Shown piece by piece: positions 22,043 to 32,243 of a stretch of 64,000 nucleotides of DNA. The notes under the pieces are model-generated. The model was given only the letters and a program-made list of their open reading frames with translations. It was not told the origin of the DNA and searched no databases. Every line of letters begins with the position of its first letter. The stretch's first letter is position 1. Position numbers and translations under genes: made by a program. Source of the DNA: Lycocorax pyrrhopterus obiensis (lineage: Eukaryota > Chordata > Aves > Passeriformes > Paradisaeidae); NCBI GenBank assembly GCA_014706295.1, contig JACSVZ010000001.1, positions 2,454,379 to 2,518,378 on the forward strand, given 5' to 3'.

Positions 22043-22430
22043 CATAGAATCGTAGTTTGGGTTGGAAGGGACATAAAAAACCATCCAGTCCCACCTCTGC
22101 CATGGACAGGGACACCTTCCACTGTCCCAGGTGGCTCCAAGCCTGACCTTGGACACTTCCAGAGATCCAGGGGCATCCACAGCTTCTCTGGGAATTCTAT
22201 GCCAGGGCCTCCCCACCCTCACAGGGAACAATTTTCTTCTGTGTATCTAACCTAAATTTCCCCTCTTTCAGTCTGAAGCTGTTCCCCCTTGTCCTGTCAC
22301 TGCAGTTCCTGATGAATTGTCCCTCTCTGGTTTCCTTGTAGCCCTGTCAGACACTGGAAGGTGCTGTGAGGTCTCCACACAACCTTCTCTTGTCCAGGCT
22401 GAACATCCCCAACTCTTCAGCTGTTTTGTT
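22043..22430 (-). mobile_element. Older CR1 LINE 3' fragment
   Basis: Reads CATAGAATCGTAGTTTGGGT, GGCATCCACAGCTTCTCTGG, CAGTCTGAAGCTGTTCCCCC and CTTGTCCAGGCTGAACATCC. Its divergence from the songbird type (ACAGGGAACAATTTTCTTC) marks it as an earlier insertion. Confidence 0.88.
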
Positions 22431-23936
22431 GTTTCTCTTACATCTGTTCCATTTCTCTAGACTGCTGTACGTTATTTTCTCTCTTCGATCTCATTTCTCC
22501 ACTTTCTTTCCTCCTCATTTTTAATGTGCTTTTTTCTTATTTTTTCTGAATTTTTCTACTTATTATTGTTCTTTATGGCCCCAAATATTCTGCTTTCTGA
22601 GGGGTGGTATCTTAGGAAGAGAAACTCAAGTATTTCTTACAAGGCTGTCTACTAACTCATATACAATGTATACAAACTCCTGTTTTCAAGTACTGCAAAC
22701 CTACTGCAGGTGGTTTGTGATGCAGAGTTAAAAAACAAGGACTCTCAGTCTTTCCTGTCTAGGCAGTCCCTCCCTTCCTAAAGAAAATTTAAAAAGTAAG
22801 ATTTGATAACTCTTGATAAGCAAGAATTTGGATCTCCTTCATCCAGGTCACAACTATTTCTCATTCTTCATCTTCAGTCTCTGTTATCTCAGCTGCTTCT
22901 CTCTAAAGCTGATCTCTCTGAAGTGAACCTCTCCTGCTGCCGTATTTATTTTTGCCTCTTGTGTGGAGTTCCCAGCCAAACCATGGTGAGGTCCTGTCAC
23001 CTCCTGCCCCTCACGCCCACCCCACATCCGTGCAATGCCAACTTCTTGGCTTCTCCAGTACAGCCATTTCTGGGATGTGTTACATAATGGATCAGGAAGC
23101 CGACCTGGTTTTAAAATGCACCCAAACCTCCTCTGGATGGAGCACAATTCGGGCCAAGTGCCAGCCTGGCAGACCCTCACTTCCCAAATGCTGGAAACCT
23201 TTACCTGCATTTCCAGCACAGAGGAGGACTCCCAGCTCCCAGGGCACCTCGTGTGCAAAGTTTCCAGGTGAGACAGGATTCTGGTGGAATCCCATCCTGG
23301 AAGATCCCTAACCCAAGCCCTAAACCTCCCTGCAGCAGAGAACATGAGTCCAATGCCTGACAACCCTTTCCATGAAGAAATTCCTCCTGATGTCCAACTT
23401 GAACCCCTCCATGCTTTTTAATGAAATGGATACTGAAGAGAACACTTTTGTACAAGGGGAGAACCATGAAGGTTATTCATTATCAAAATAAACAAGCCCA
23501 AAGTATCTACTTGTTTGTGCTGGAAAATAAAATTTTAAAAAGATGCCATCACCTTTTAAAGGACATTTTATCTCTACCCAAGGTGCCAGAGCTTGGGTAT
23601 AGCCAGCCAAATAAAAGTAGAGGATGATTGAGCAAATGCACAAACTTTTTAAAATTGTGTAATATTTTTAAGTGTTAGCAAAAAAACCCCTAACTCAAAA
23701 CCTGATAAAAACCCCAAACCCAAAGAAGTTACAGCAAAGCAGTGACAGTGTAACAACTTTCTGCTTTGTAGTTACCTACACTGAGCAACAGAGAAACTGT
23801 TCTGTCACTGCACTCACACAGACCAGAAAGGGATTTTAGGGGGAAAAAATCCTCAGGGAACGCCCCCCCCCACCCACTTCTCGGAGAGCGGAGCTGTCCT
23901 TCCTGACTGAGGGATTCGGCAAAGGTTGGCCTTTGA
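22431..23936. other. Intergenic DNA, no gene recognised
   Basis: T-rich then mixed single-copy sequence. The only repeat seen is a short CR1 remnant at 23350-23415. A C-run (23867-23876) precedes the next CR1. Confidence 0.5.
23350..23415 (-). mobile_element. Short CR1 remnant
   Basis: CCAATGCCTGACAACCCTTT and CATGAAGAAATTCCTCCTGA match the middle of the second CR1 subfamily. Both ends are lost. Confidence 0.7.
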
Positions 23937-24322
23937 TATCTTGGAATTGTTCATGTTGGAAGAGCCCTTCAGGATCATCCAGTGCCACCCCAGCAGCACC
24001 AGCATCACCCCAAACCCTGTCCCCAAGGGCCACATCCAGACTCCTCCTGAGCACTCCCACAGACAGCGACTCCACCACTCCCTGGGCAGCTCATTCCAAG
24101 GCCTCACCGCTCTTCCAGGGAAATTTTCTTTCCCAATCTCCAACCTGAGCCTCCCCTGGTGCAATTTGAGGCCATTTCCTCTCCTCCTTTCCCTTGGGAC
24201 ACGGCAGCAGAGCCCGACCCCCCTCACTGCCCCTCCTGCCAGGGAGTTGTGGGGAGCAATGAGGTCCCCCCTGAGCCTCCTCTGCTCCAGGCTGAGCCCC
24301 TTTCCAGCTCCCTCAGGTGCTG
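23937..24322 (-). mobile_element. CR1 LINE 3' fragment (third type)
   Basis: Reads GATCATCCAGTGCCACCCCA, CACATCCAGACTCCTCCTGA, CTCCACCACTCCCTGGGCAG to CTCTGCTCCAGGCTGAGCCC. The 3' half is almost identical to 62508-62712. Confidence 0.9.
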
Positions 24323-24604
24323 GCTTTCCACATCCCAGGACAAGAACCACATTCTGGCCACACTCAGAGTCAATGAGAGAAGTGTCAAAAGCAGCTCCAA
24401 GTGACCGCAAATCTTTCCAGGGCTGAAGGGAATGAGAAAAGACCACTTAAGTCATGGTGCTCCCAAGCACCTCCCACGGCTGTAAGGTGCAATTCCATGG
24501 ATAATTTCAGCTCACCTAACACCTCGCTGTGACTCCTGGGGTGGTCCCATGGTCCCCCTGCTCTTCCCTGTGCACCCATGTCCCTGGAGAGGGACTTTTC
24601 ACGG

Positions 24605-24890
24605 GGCCTGGAGTGACAAGAGGAATAGCCTTAAGCTAAAAAAGAGAGCAGGTTTAAATGGGATCTTGGGCAGGAATTGTTCCCTGGGAGGGTGGGCAGG
24701 CCCTGGCACAGGGTGCCCAGAGCAGCTGTGGCTGCCCCTGGATCCCTGGCAGTGCCCAAGGCCAGGCTGGACACTGGGGCTTGGAGCAGCCTGGGACAGT
24801 GGGAGGTGTCCCTGCCTGTGGCAGGGGTGGCACTGGGTGATCTTTAATGTCCCTTCCATCCCAACCCACTCTGGGATTCTGTGATCACAG
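24605..24890 (+). mobile_element. CR1 LINE 3' fragment
   Basis: Starts near GGAATAGCCTTAAGCTAAAA and has core GGGCAGGAATTGTTCCCTGG. It ends in a diverged CTTTAATGTCCCTTCCATCC, then GGGATTCTGTGATCACAG. Confidence 0.92.
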
Positions 24891-25239
24891 AATTTAAGTA
24901 AAATTCTCAACACTTCAATTATTTTGGGGACTTTGGCTGTGGCTGCATCCGTCTCCCAATCCTTGGCTGCTTATTTCCACCTTTTAAGCCAAGATAAAAA
25001 AAATATTAAAACAGGAAGAAAAAGCAAATAGAACAAGTAACATGTCCTAATTTCTCCAAGGAGGCTGGCTGGGAACCGAAATGACTAGATTAAAGTATCA
25101 CACGTCAGAATTAAAGTATTAGATAAAGGCCAGACTCTACTTTTTGATCTTTGTGGGCATTCCAGAAATTAAAAAAAAAAAAAAAAAACTACATTAAAAA
25201 CCCCCTGTCACAGATTTAGGCTGGAAGCACCGACACGGC
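24891..25239. other. Intergenic DNA before the tandem array
   Basis: Single-copy, AT-rich, with a poly-A run of about 19 bases at 25170-25188. No gene seen. Confidence 0.5.
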
Positions 25240-25985
25240 ATTTCCAAGGGGAAAGGAGCCTTCCCTCAGCAGCTCGAGGCTCCCACACTGGGCTACTTAT
25301 AGTGCATATTTTAACTCATTTTTTGGGGACTATATTGATTTTTTGAGGGGGATGAGGAAGACCCCTGGATGCAATTCCAAGGGGAAAAGAGCCTTTTATT
25401 CTGTGATTCCCTCAGCACCTCAAGGCTCCCACACCAAGCTACTTTTAGTGCATTTTAAAACTCATTTTGGGGGAATGTATTGATTTGCAGAGGGGGATGA
25501 GAAAGACCCCTGGATGCAATTCTGAGGGGAAAGGAGCTTTGCCTCAGCAGCTTGAGGCTCCCACACCTAACCCACTTCTGGGGGAATATATTTTTTTTTC
25601 TGAGGGGAATGAGAAAAAACCCTGGATGCAATTCCAAGGGGAAAGGAGCCTTCTTTCAGCAGCTCGAGGCTCCCACACCGGGTGACTTTTAGTGCGTTTT
25701 TTAACTTGTTCTTGGGGAATATATTGATTTTCTGAGGGGATGAGAAAGACCCCTGGATGCAATTCTAAGGGGAAAGAAACCTTCCAGAATTCTGTGACTC
25801 CCCCAGCAGGCCGGGGCTCCCACACCGGACGACTTTCAGCACGTTTTCCAACTCGTTTTTAGGGGGGATATTTTTGAGCGAGTCGAGAAAGACCCGTGGA
25901 CGCAATTCCGAGGGGAGGGGAGAGCAGCCTCCTCTCAGCAGGTCGAGACTTCCACTCCGGGCTGCTTCCAGTGCCTTTTTTTGAA
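25240..25985. repeat. Six-copy minisatellite array upstream of DYRK1A
   Basis: The anchor GCAATTCCAAGGGGAAAGGA recurs in variant form at about 25239, 25371, 25516, 25628, 25759 and 25902, giving periods of 112-145 bp. Each unit continues with CTCAGCAGCTCGAGGCTCCC, a TTTTAGTGC block, an AACTCATTTTTGGGG block and GAGAAAGACCCCTGG. Units 2 and 5 share an extra TTCTGTGAYTCCC insert; unit 3 lacks the TTTTAGTGC block. The unit nearest DYRK1A keeps CpGs (GTCGAGAAAGACCCGTGGAC) that appear as TpG or CpA in the others. Open frames here are repeat sequence. Confidence 0.9.
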
Positions 25986-26266
25986 CGGTTTTTCGGGAAC
26001 GGCTCGGCTTCCGAGGGGGCCGTGCCCGGCCCCGTCCCTCCCCACAGGCGGCGGGCGGGAAGCCCCGGCGGGCTCGGCCTCGCGCTCCCGGCGCCCCCTG
26101 CGGGCCGGGGCCGGCACCGCCTCAGCCGCCGGGTCCCCCCCTCACCGGGAATGGCGGCCGCTCCCCTTCCCCGCCCCGCCGGGGCCATCCCGGCCCGCAG
26201 CGCCGCCGACACCGTCACACGCCGGAGGGCGGGCGGGCATGGATCGGGAAGGAGGGGGAAGGAGCG

Positions 26267-26280
26267 GTTGCCATGGCGAG
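26267..26280. promoter_or_regulatory. X-box-like site with one good half
   Basis: GTTGCCATGGCGAG keeps the left RFX half-site; the right half has CGAG in place of CAAC. Confidence 0.35.
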
Positions 26281-26342
26281 CGCGGCCCGCCCTTGACTCC
26301 CCACGTCAGCGCCGTCTCCCGCCCGGCCGCGGGTGATTGACA

Positions 26343-26356
26343 GTTGCCACGGCAAC
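26343..26356. promoter_or_regulatory. X-box (RFX) motif, DYRK1A promoter
   Basis: GTTGCCACGGCAAC is a two-half-site X-box with a 2-bp spacer, 12 bp upstream of a perfect YY1 motif. Confidence 0.6.
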
Positions 26357-26367
26357 AGGCTCGCCCC

Positions 26368-26379
26368 GCCGCCATTTTG
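26368..26379 (-). promoter_or_regulatory. YY1 motif
   Basis: GCCGCCATTTTG is the reverse complement of CAAAATGGCGGC, the core vertebrate promoter YY1 site, often found just downstream of start sites. Confidence 0.6.
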
Positions 26380-26388
26380 TCAGTTGGG

Positions 26389-26460
26389 TTTTTTTTTTTT
26401 TAAATTTAAAAAAATATAAAAGATTAAAATAAAATAAAATAATAATTAAAAAAAACAAGA
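26389..26460. repeat. AT-only tract inside the CpG island
   Basis: A T run, then TAAATTTAAAAAAATATAAA and AAAATAAAATAAAATAATAA. It contains TATAAAAG at 26415-26422, which fits a TATA box for a start near 26445. Simple-sequence expansion is the alternative explanation. Confidence 0.8.
26415..26422 (+). promoter_or_regulatory. Possible TATA box
   Basis: TATAAAAG matches the TATA consensus, but it lies in an A/T tract where such matches arise easily. Confidence 0.3.
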
Positions 26461-26694
26461 GCAAAGCGCTCAATTTCCGCCAGAATCTCGGGGCTTATTA
26501 TTTTTTTTTAGTTTTTTTTTTCTTCTCCTTCTTCCGACCTCCACCGCGAAAGGAAAAGGAAAAGAAGGGACGCAAAAAAAGTGCGCTCCGAGGGTCCCGC
26601 CGGGGATGCGCGGCCGGGCTTGAGGCGGCGGCGGCGGTGCGGGAAGCGAAGCCGGTTCGTGAGGAAGAAGGGAGGGAGGGAAGGAGGAGCGGGC

Positions 26695-26750
26695 GGGGAG
26701 GGAGGGAGGGGGAGGAGGTAGCGGCTGGCAGGCGGGGGAGGGAGGGAGGG
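26695..26750 (+). other. Two G-quadruplex motifs
   Basis: G-runs separated by single A residues at 26695-26712 (four runs of three to five G) and at 26734-26750 meet the G3+N1 quadruplex pattern. They are on the sense strand and would be in the 5'UTR if transcription begins upstream of them. Confidence 0.7.
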
Positions 26751-26799
26751 AGCGAGGAGTTCCCGGGGGCTCGGTACGGCGCTGCGCTTTCCCCCATCC

Positions 26800-26850
26800 C
26801 CTCCTCCTCCTCCTTCTCCTCCTCCTCCTCCTCCCGCTCCTCCCGCTCCC
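26800..26850 (+). repeat. (CTC)n pyrimidine triplet repeat
   Basis: CTCCTCCTCCTCC-type repeats with a few CCG interruptions in the DYRK1A promoter or 5'UTR. The track is likely to be length-variable. Confidence 0.85.
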
Positions 26851-26953
26851 CCCGCCGCTGTCCCCGCGCTCCCGGCCGGGGCTCAGGCCGCCGATCGCAG
26901 CCGAGCCGAGGCGAGGCCGAGCCGCCGCCGGGCGCTGCGCAGGTTTGGACCGC

Positions 26954-26964
26954 GCGCCATTTTG
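26954..26964 (-). promoter_or_regulatory. YY1-like motif near the probable start site
   Basis: GCGCCATTTTG keeps the CCATTTT core. It lies about 210 bp upstream of the exon-1 donor. Confidence 0.5.
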
Positions 26965-27171
26965 TGAGGGCAGCGAACACCCAGAGCCCGGCCGGGGACC
27001 CGCCGGGCCGCCCGGGCTCCCCTTCCCACCGCGGGCAGACCCGCGGCCCGAGGGAGGAGGAGGCGCCGCCGCCGCCGAGGCCCCCGGGGAAGAGCGGGAA
27101 GAGCGGGAGGACGCGCCCGGCGCTCGCCCCGCGGAGGGAGAGGCCTCGCCCCGGGAGAAGCCGCCGCACGG
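26954..27171 (+). other. DYRK1A: DYRK1A exon 1, non-coding (5' end uncertain)
   Basis: The donor is CACGG|GTGAGT with GT at 27172-27173. The 5' end is set provisionally at the YY1 motif GCGCCATTTTG (26954-26964), which usually marks start sites; a start near 26445 below the TATA-like box is also possible. The exon is GC-rich with almost no ATG: one six-codon frame at 26606-26623 would be included only if transcription starts upstream of it. Confidence 0.6.
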
Positions 27172-27654
27172 GTGAGTGAGACGCCGCACCGCGGGACGAG
27201 CCGGGGCCGCCTCGCCCGGGCCCGCGGCGGAGGGGCCGCAGCGCTTCGCTGCCATCTTAGAGCGGGAGCGGCGGCAGGGCCGGGATCCATCCCCGCCCGC
27301 CCCTCCGCAGCCCGCGGCCTTTTTCCCCTTGGAGCGCGGCTGTGGCTTCCCGGGCCTTGGGAGCGGCGATGGAGGAAGGGAGCTCGCCCGGAGCCTCTCG
27401 GTGTTATGCGCAACGCCCTGCGGTGGGCGGGTGCGAGGGCTCGGGCCGGGCTGGCGGCGAGGAGGGCGGCAGGACTTGGAGCATCACCTGTTGTAGGGGA
27501 GGATTGGGATGCCCCGGCACCTGTGAGGGGCCGGTGGGGCGGGTGGGGAAGGTGGAGGGAGATGGGGAAGGAGTTACCTGAGCGAGGTGCCTGTCATCCC
27601 TTCGGTGGGGGTGGGGAGGAGGAGGGAGCAGCGTTGGGAATAGGCACAGGGACA

Positions 27655-27706
27655 CGCAGGGACACACAGGCACAGGGACAGACAGGGACACACAGACACT
27701 CCCCAG
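27655..27706 (+). repeat. Short CAGGGACA-type tandem repeat
   Basis: Units such as GGGACACACAGGCACA and GGGACAGACAGGGACACACA follow one another at the start of DYRK1A intron 1, directly beside a CR1 tail. Confidence 0.7.
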
Positions 27707-27852
27707 GGAGGTGGCGGAGGCACCGTCCCTGGAGGTCTTTAAGGAAAGGCTGGACGTGGCTCTCGGTGCCATGGTCTGGTTGACAAGGTGGCCGTAGGTT
27801 GGACTCGATGATCTCGGAGGTCTTTTCCATCATTAATGGTTCCCTGATTCCA
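27695..27852 (+). mobile_element. CR1 LINE 3' fragment
   Basis: CCAGGGAGGTGGCGGAGGCA to GATGATCTCGGAGGTCTTTT and CATTAATGGTTCCCTGATTC, the CR1 type whose 3' end reads GAGGTCTTTTCCANC. It is related to the tail of 52790-53690. It sits at the edge of the CpG island and has kept CpGs. Confidence 0.85.
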
Positions 27853-30208
27853 TATTTTAATAGCTGGCCGCAGCCTTTTAGGGATTCAGCTTTGTGTTGC
27901 GGGAGGAATTGGAGCCCTCCTCGGATACACGGGGTGCTCCTCTGGAGTGGCCAGAGTTCCCTCCCGCCGCCGCGGGATCACAAAACGCATTTAAAAGTAC
28001 TGGAATTCGAAATTTAGAAATTGGCGTGTTTTTGAATCTCAGTCGGCTTTGAAGTTTTGGGTTTAGCCCGTCCAAAGACCACGTAGGGGTTCTTTGATCA
28101 TGTATCTAGATTGCTGCTGTTACTTAGTTCTCCTATTACTCCACAGCCATCGGGGGAAGTAAACATTTATTGTTATTTAAAATCAACAAACACAGAGTAA
28201 CCGACTCCCAAATAAATCGACAAGCGTGTTTTTGACAACCATCCTGATTGAATCCGAATGAGAGTGTGCTGTTAACTTTTGCCAGGAGGTACTTGCAGTC
28301 ACACTGAGGTGGTTGGAGTTTCATGGGGGCCTGGATCTGTACAAGTTAACAACTTTTTTATTATCTTCTTGGTATTTCCTTACCTTTTTCTTAAGAAAGG
28401 TGCGTGAAGTTGAAGAACACATAGATGATATCTGGTGATAAATTAGCAAACACTTAGTTTCTGGTAGTAGTTAATTCGCTGCCTGTAACCAAGCAGAATT
28501 TAACTTCCCTCCTTGGAATAGTCTGTAGCCCTAAAAAGTTTGGGTAAACTTGTTTCTCTCTTCCTCCACGCCTCCCTCCCCCCAACCTCTGTAGGTTGGG
28601 TATTTTTGGAAAATTAATTATACTTTATGGAATTAGAATAATAACACTGAAAATAACTCTGAGCTAGTATTTGTTAACTATTATCTATATATATTTGGTG
28701 TGTGTATATATAGATACTTTTGTAGGCTACGCTTCATGTTTTTGGCTTACATGAATTATTTAGAACTAGACTGTTTTTATTTGCAGTCTGAAGTAGAATA
28801 TGTGTGTGAAGTGTTAAATTTACATTTTCTGCTGTGAATTAAAAATTCCGTCCAAGTTTATGAAGCTTATTGAGTTTAATTCATGGGTTTGGAATATTCC
28901 TTGGGTAAGGCAAGTATATCTTGTTCAAAATTGAAGAGCGAGCAGGGATTTCTTAAGCCAGGTGGGCAATAGGTCAATAGTTTGATATTGTTTCCAGGCT
29001 CACAGGTAGGGAAGCTGGTTGGTTACAGGAGCAGCAAGTGTTACAGTTCCTGCATCAATACTTGGGTGGATTTAGGACTTGTCATTGGCATCCCCTCCCC
29101 CACGCTGGACAGTGACAAGGATAATTTTACCTAATAGCAGCCAAGAGTTCTCTGTTTCAGTGCCGATTTATGGGCAGGATTCTCTCGCTTGTGTGAAATA
29201 GCGAGGGACTGACCAGGAATTTATCCATTTTGGGAGTCTGTGGGGTTGTGCAGACTGGGAATTAGCACTCGATGGCCATCAGTGACTTGTGCAAACTGGT
29301 TGATAGTTTAAGCAAAGTAGCAGAACACCACTGGTGTCCAGGAAAAACTGTGCCTTGTCGGAGCTTTTCAAGTGACATTTAATTAGGACAGACTTGCTTA
29401 CATGTGCCACATCTTAAAGTCATGTTTGAAACTGGACCACCTGCTCAGGTGGTATCTGAAAAGAATAAACACGCAAAAGCTGAGCCTGTATTTGCCGTGC
29501 AGGCATTTCACAGCTTCGTCTGAGCTCAAATGGATGCTGATTTGAAGACTAAAACCTACTGGTACCAAAAAAAGCACTTTTTGTTGCTATAATTAGATTA
29601 TCTTTGGGGCATTCCTCATAAAACCTCTTCATTTCAGGTGTTCTTAACCCTGGCTGGGGGACTGCAGGTTGGAAGTTGTGGTGACAGTTTGTGTTGTTGG
29701 GTGAGAACTGCAGCCTGGTATCCGTTTAGCCTTTCCATGGTAGTTTTGAATGCCATTTGGAGAGCTGTTCCCCACACTGAAGTACAAAACTTTCTGATAC
29801 CTTTGTTTTATGGCAGCACGGGAGACTTGTATAACTTCTGAAATCCTTTTGTAAATAGATCTGTTGTTGTAGAATAGGATTATTTACAGAGAGCTGCTGC
29901 TTTTGTCTTTATAACTGAGTACAATACATTATTTGTTGAGTTTACAGTTTCATCTCTTCTTTACTAAGAGGCTGGTATTTACAAAAAAAATTATGTAATA
30001 ACTTTTCTTGCTACTTAGACTTGAAGAAGTCTGATGTTTATGCAGTCAGAGTTCTTTTTTTCTCTAAACTATTTGAAATAATACCAAAAACCTCTCTGAG
30101 CAAACTGCTTTTCTTGTGAGCTTCTGAGGGGAGAAAGAAGTAAGCAAGAGAAGGGGAATGCTCTTCCTTTCCTTCCTCACCTCCATGGGTCCTTCAAGAG
30201 GAGGCTTA

Positions 30209-30221
30209 TGGGAACTGTAGT
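30209..30221 (-). promoter_or_regulatory. ZNF143/GFY-like motif in DYRK1A intron 1
   Basis: TGGGAACTGTAGT is the reverse complement of ACTACAGTTCCCA, a full GFY core. It lies outside any CpG island, so its role is uncertain. Confidence 0.4.
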
Positions 30222-32243
30222 CTTTGGATGGCTTAAAAACACCAGAGAAACTTTGGAAAATCAGGAATTGTTACTTCCACAAAGACATGTTCCATATGGG
30301 AGTTATCCAGTGCTGGCTCTTCAAGGTGACACAATATAGCAGTAGAATTGCAGTGATTATCCATGGTTTTATCCATCTTTTCCTCTTTTGGGGAAGGAAG
30401 GTAAAGTTGTGCATTTGATTCTCATTTATCCAAGCATGACTGGAAAAATAACTGGACTGCCTTTGCTGGTACCAATGGATTTAATTCCTTCAGAACAGGC
30501 GTCTGGTTTGTCCTAACCCTTAGTATGGCTCAGTTTGAAAGGTACTGGCTTTATCATCTCCTTATTTATTCCAAAGTGTCCTGTCCTTAGGATTTTCAGG
30601 GAGAATCCCCACTGAAGGGCCAGGGCAATGTGGGAGACAGTTCCCAGTCAGCTCTGCTTGCATCCATACAGTGGGAAAACTCTGGTGCTGGTTCAGTTCC
30701 CCTGTGTGAAGACAAAATCTGTTAAATCCCAGCTCTGAATTTTGGAAAAGCAGGGAAATGGTTCTGTAACTGAAATACCACGAGCTGACACCTATTTGTA
30801 AACATTCTCCATGCAAAGTTTCCAGGGTCTGGTTAGCACCAAATACCTGAAAGTGAAACTGAGTAAATGAAAGTAAAATTAACTCCATTAAGTGTCAGTT
30901 TTGTTCCAGCTGTGAGAGACCAAGCTTTCAATTGATGTGTTACATAAAGTTCCAAAGCCTCCAAGTATTCTTTTTTTTCCCCCTTTTTCTTTTCCCCCAG
31001 AGGCAAATAAAAATAGACTGTGTTGTGAGTCAGTTAAAGGAATAGTTAATAATACATTAATACCTCTTTGTGTTGAAAAGTTTCCTCTTTCTTTTTAGTA
31101 ACTGTTTGGATGGTGAAATAAGAGAGGGATGGAAATGTACAAATTGATTTCTGATGGCAGAGTCGTTCCTTCGAAATATAATGGGAAAAAATTGAGAGTG
31201 AATTTTGTTGAGTTACTGGAAAAAAATCAAGTCAGTAGGATGACTAGTTGACTATATCATAGCTAAATAATTCTAATGTTTAAATTGAACTTGCCAGTGA
31301 AACTTTTAAATCCTAGTGTCCCAAAAATCTGTTCACTGGTTTTGTGGTTTCCTGCCTTCAAACACATTTCAGTCCAACTCCTCTTTCCCTATATGTGTTC
31401 AGGTCATAATTTGTGCTTCTGTGAACTCCATAAATTGCTAATAACTCATTTACTTTGGTTCTGTTGGAACATCCAGCATGTGCTTTATAGAGTTTTGTGC
31501 CCCTGGTATCAGTTTGAGTTAAAATCGAGGAAGGGGTTAAAAGAGGAGAGAAATATTGTCAGGGAAGTGAATGTGTTGGTACTTCCTCAGTTCTGTATTT
31601 TCCTGGTCACCGTGAGTTCCCTCACACTGATCTCTGCTCTGTCTGGTTGTAACTACAGCTATTTCCCAACTTCCAGCTGTATAACCACATGTATTCTTGT
31701 TTTTAAATGCAGTTTTATCAGGACTTATACATTAAATACATAGAGGGTGTGTGTGTGGTCACAGACAAATCAACTTCCATACACTCTTTCAAAATCTGAT
31801 TGATACTGGAAGCTCAGTAACTTTCCAGGATCGTGTCTGATTCTGGCTTCTTTATTGTTATTCTTTCCAACTTGTGGATAATTAGGCATTAATTTAATGC
31901 TGTGCCAGAGTTAGTGTTTGAAATACATTGATTTCTTTGTTACTGTTGCAAGATCTTGGTAGTTTTCATTTCTATAGAAGTTACTTGTAAATAGTACAAA
32001 CACTGGGTCAGTGTTGTGGAATAACAGTTTAATGCCCATTTTTTACCATGATCAGACGTTCCTAAGCTTAGAATTCTGTGCTCTTGTACTTGGGGTGACT
32101 TTCCTGTCAATGTCAGAGTGTGCCTTCAGAAACTGAGATTGTTATGGCAGGCCCTGGCCAGGAAAAGGAGCATTCCTGCAAATGCTGGATGTGTGTGTGA
32201 TTGCACCTACGGATCTCTGTCTTCCCAATAAAATCAGATTTTT

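Larger units (their letters stand above)
25990..27520. promoter_or_regulatory. CpG island and promoter of DYRK1A
   Basis: A very CpG-dense block of about 1.5 kb, interrupted by a 75-bp AT-only stretch (26389-26460). It contains RFX-like motifs, three YY1-type GCCAT motifs (26368, 26954, 27251), a TATAAAAG at 26415 and polypurine/polypyrimidine tracts. Assignment to DYRK1A rests on the exon at 50662-50740 carrying its start codon and on VPS26C as divergent neighbour. Confidence 0.85.

Noticed and set aside
25467..25825. Repetitive open frames on both strands (GFFLIPS-like and MRKTPGC-like units)
   Set aside because: These are translations of the minisatellite array; frames shift between units.
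26470..27255. Long minus- and plus-strand open frames (up to 261 codons) in the DYRK1A island
   Set aside because: GC-rich DNA without stops by chance; the translations are S/R/G/P-rich. The plus-strand ones lack an ATG and read across the exon-1 donor.
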